From Leishmania infantum JPCM5 (taxonomy: Eukaryota > Euglenozoa > Kinetoplastea > Trypanosomatida > Trypanosomatidae): a DNA stretch of 64,000 nucleotides. Each line of letters begins with the position of its first letter. Position 1 is the stretch's first letter. The position numbers were made by a program, and so were the translations under genes. Below are positions 62,113 to 64,000 of the stretch, piece by piece. The stretch spans positions 666,130 through 730,129 of the forward strand of contig NC_009418.2 in NCBI RefSeq assembly GCF_000002875.2, read 5' to 3'. The notes under the pieces were generated by a model, which made no database searches, was not told where the DNA came from, and worked only from the letters and a program-made list of their open reading frames with translations.

Positions 62113-63750
62113 CTGCATCGCCTCCCACGCCCGTCATCACCGGCATCGTCTCCCTCATTCTTGCTGATACGCTCCTGCACCACTTCTACGGTGCTGTGCA
62201 GCCACCTCGCGCCGGGCGCTGTCATAGCACGCCCAGCATGTCCCTCTTTCCTCCTGTCGCGCTCACCGGCCTCGCCGCATCATGCCAGCCACACCGCACA
62301 GAGGTATTTCAGCCTCCAGTGTCTGCATCACGGACGGCAGGCGATGTCACCAAACAGGCTCGCGTGCGATTCAACGGGTATGCGTCCCCCATCCTGTTTT
62401 CTGATTTTGCAAGAGAAGCGCTGATGCAGGAAGCAGCCCGTGGCCCCGCCAGCGCCGGACGCAGTTCAACTGCAGTGGGCGTAGCGACGCACAGCGCTGT
62501 TGGCTGGCCCGCGCCCGTCACGAAGCGTTGGTACAGGGGTCTGCATTCTGCAAGACGCGCAGTTCACTCCCACAGGCCCCACAGGGCACCTGGCGTACCA
62601 GCGTCTTAGCATTCAGGTGCAGCAAGCGACAGGAGGCACCGCGCTGGCGTCTCCGCGCTCACACACCACGACACGGAGCACAGGTGTACGCCCTCGCCCG
62701 CTTCCCAACGACAAGAGCGAGGCAGCGGCGTTCCGGCTGTGCTGCCACGTCCATGCTAGGCGCATGCACACCACGTCCGGCCGAACACCTAGGAGTCAGC
62801 CACGCAGACGCACACCTGCCAGGTGTCCCGCAAGGCCACGGCAAAATGCACGACTACGGCCGACAGCACCCACGAAGGCGGGCCCCTCTGGCGACGCCGC
62901 CTACGCAGCGCTCTGCACGCCAGAGCTGACGCGATTGGAAGCAGCTCTTGCGACGCTGCCCTGCGCGCCGCTGTCTCTCGGTCATGCTCATCATACAGCC
63001 AGCCTCGAGGGATGGATGCAGTCCTGCTGCGGTATCACTCCGCCACGCACTGTCACGCTGACCAGCAACCGGCGCGAAAGCCCCTTGAGCAGATCGCCTC
63101 GCGACGACTGCGCGACCGTTCTGCGAGACAGGCTCCAACCGCCCCACTACAGCCTCCGTCCTCACCCCGCTCCGCGGTAGACTCCCTGGGCCTGCTCCCC
63201 AGCAAGCCAGTGCCGCGCCAGCAAGGGACACAGAGACAGCCGCGGCGTTTGCCGGCCCTACCGCCCGCACGCTCGGCTGCCTGCATCACGGCGCCACAGA
63301 GGCCCAGCCGCGGCCCGCACCACACTCGCTGTGCATCACGGCTTTCCCAGACCATCGCCCCGCCCACAAGAACAAGTCGAAGATCGCAACGCCTGCATGC
63401 CGAGCCGCACAACCATCCCTCCTGGGCCCTCTTCGTCTCATCACCGCGGTGGACCCCCGAGATGGCAGCTCAACCCCAGCGGCGCCATCGAGACCACATC
63501 TGCAAACAGACCGCACATGTATGGCACGCTTCCGATGGCGTGAGAGAGGGGTCGAAGGGAGTGGGGTCAGTGGAACCCGGCATGATGGACTCGGGTGTAC
63601 CCGCGTTCGTGCGCAGGGACTGGCGCACCCACCTGCTGGCCTGGGACGGAGAGGCCGAGGCAACCACGAGAAGGAGAGTGCCCGAGAGCTGGCCGGCAGC
63701 ATTCCCTGCCCAAGGTGCACCCACACGATGAGACTGAGACATTGGAGGTT
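62113..63750 (-). pseudogene. Degenerate flank upstream of the array, related to 32.4-33.7 kb
   Basis: G/C-rich, coding-like composition without a long minus frame; short gene-like stretches change frame (for example TGAGQPTALCVATPTAVEL near 62,520-62,460). The part at 63,548-63,730 aligns along its whole length with 33,536-33,720, and weaker similarity is seen at about 62,540-62,590 against 32,590-32,640. It therefore seems to be another relic of the gene family seen on the other side of the array. The plus frame at 62,823-63,731 is an antisense shadow. The family is not recognised. Confidence 0.4.
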
Positions 63751-64000
63751 GTAGGGTCGAGCGGCAGTGAGGAAGAGGGCTACTGCGGGTGTGCTTGGAC
63801 CGCGGCGAATAAGTTCACCGAGGCAACGTTGTCGGAACGCGTTCAGGAGGTACTTCCGGGTGCCCAAGAGACTGAATGAGGGAGCCGTTCGAGCGGTGTG
63901 GTGACATGCAGTTCCTTGACCAGCGTGGAAAAAGTTTGAAAAGCGGTTCGCAGAATAGGTGAGCAGTCCAGTCAAAAAGGAAAAAAAAAAGAAAGCGTCT
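63751..64000. other. Window end, no gene seen
   Basis: Mixed sequence ending in an A-rich run at 63,975-63,993. A short minus frame continues from the degenerate block, but it is too brief and irregular to call. Confidence 0.4.

Noticed and set aside
62823..63731. 302-codon plus-strand frame
   Set aside because: Same character as the plus frame at 33.7 kb and in related sequence; a shadow of a relic.

Overview
The window looks like nuclear DNA of a trypanosomatid, most probably Leishmania. The genes are intronless and widely spaced, every convincing gene is on the minus strand as in one right-to-left polycistronic unit, pyrimidine tracts followed by AG precede several start codons as expected for spliced-leader trans-splicing, and there is a tandem array of amastins, a surface-protein family typical of Leishmania amastigotes. 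Species and chromosome cannot be fixed from the sequence. A delta-amastin locus of the chromosome 34 type is a guess.

Layout. 1-31 kb is a conserved housekeeping region. In coordinate order it holds: the N-terminal 416 codons of a Ser/Pro-rich unknown protein cut by the window edge; a 352-aa single-pass membrane protein with a Cys-rich loop; scattered reading-frame remnants at 5.6-7.1 kb; a TTC39/IML2-like repeat protein; a 565-aa unknown protein with three copies of an internal motif and a C-terminal coiled coil; a p25-alpha/TPPP-like gene; a second p25-alpha copy broken near its start by an apparent 1-nt deletion; an N-terminal-motor kinesin; a divergent DEAD-box-type helicase with a basic N-terminus; and an E2-fold ubiquitin-conjugating protein with an altered HPN motif. 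Genes are separated by 0.75-5.7 kb of low-complexity UTR and intergenic sequence.

30.3-38.5 kb has no intact gene. It holds a multi-frame gene relic (32.4-35.3 kb), a decayed copy of the amastin intergenic repeat (35.6-36.6 kb) and further amastin-type flank sequence.

38.5-62.1 kb is an array of nine amastin genes, eight complete and one cut by an assembly gap. Each encodes a four-helix protein with the C-x(9)-C amastin signature. They sit in large, very similar intergenic repeats of two main kinds (A about 2.5-2.75 kb, B about 2.1-2.2 kb) that have been shuffled by unequal recombination. Two 101-N gaps and a patch of ambiguous bases show that the array is incompletely resolved.

62.1-64 kb is again gene-less. 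Part of it (about 63.5-63.73 kb) aligns with 33.5-33.72 kb, so the array is flanked on both sides by copies of the same degenerate sequence. No rRNA, tRNA, CRISPR or intact mobile element was recognised.
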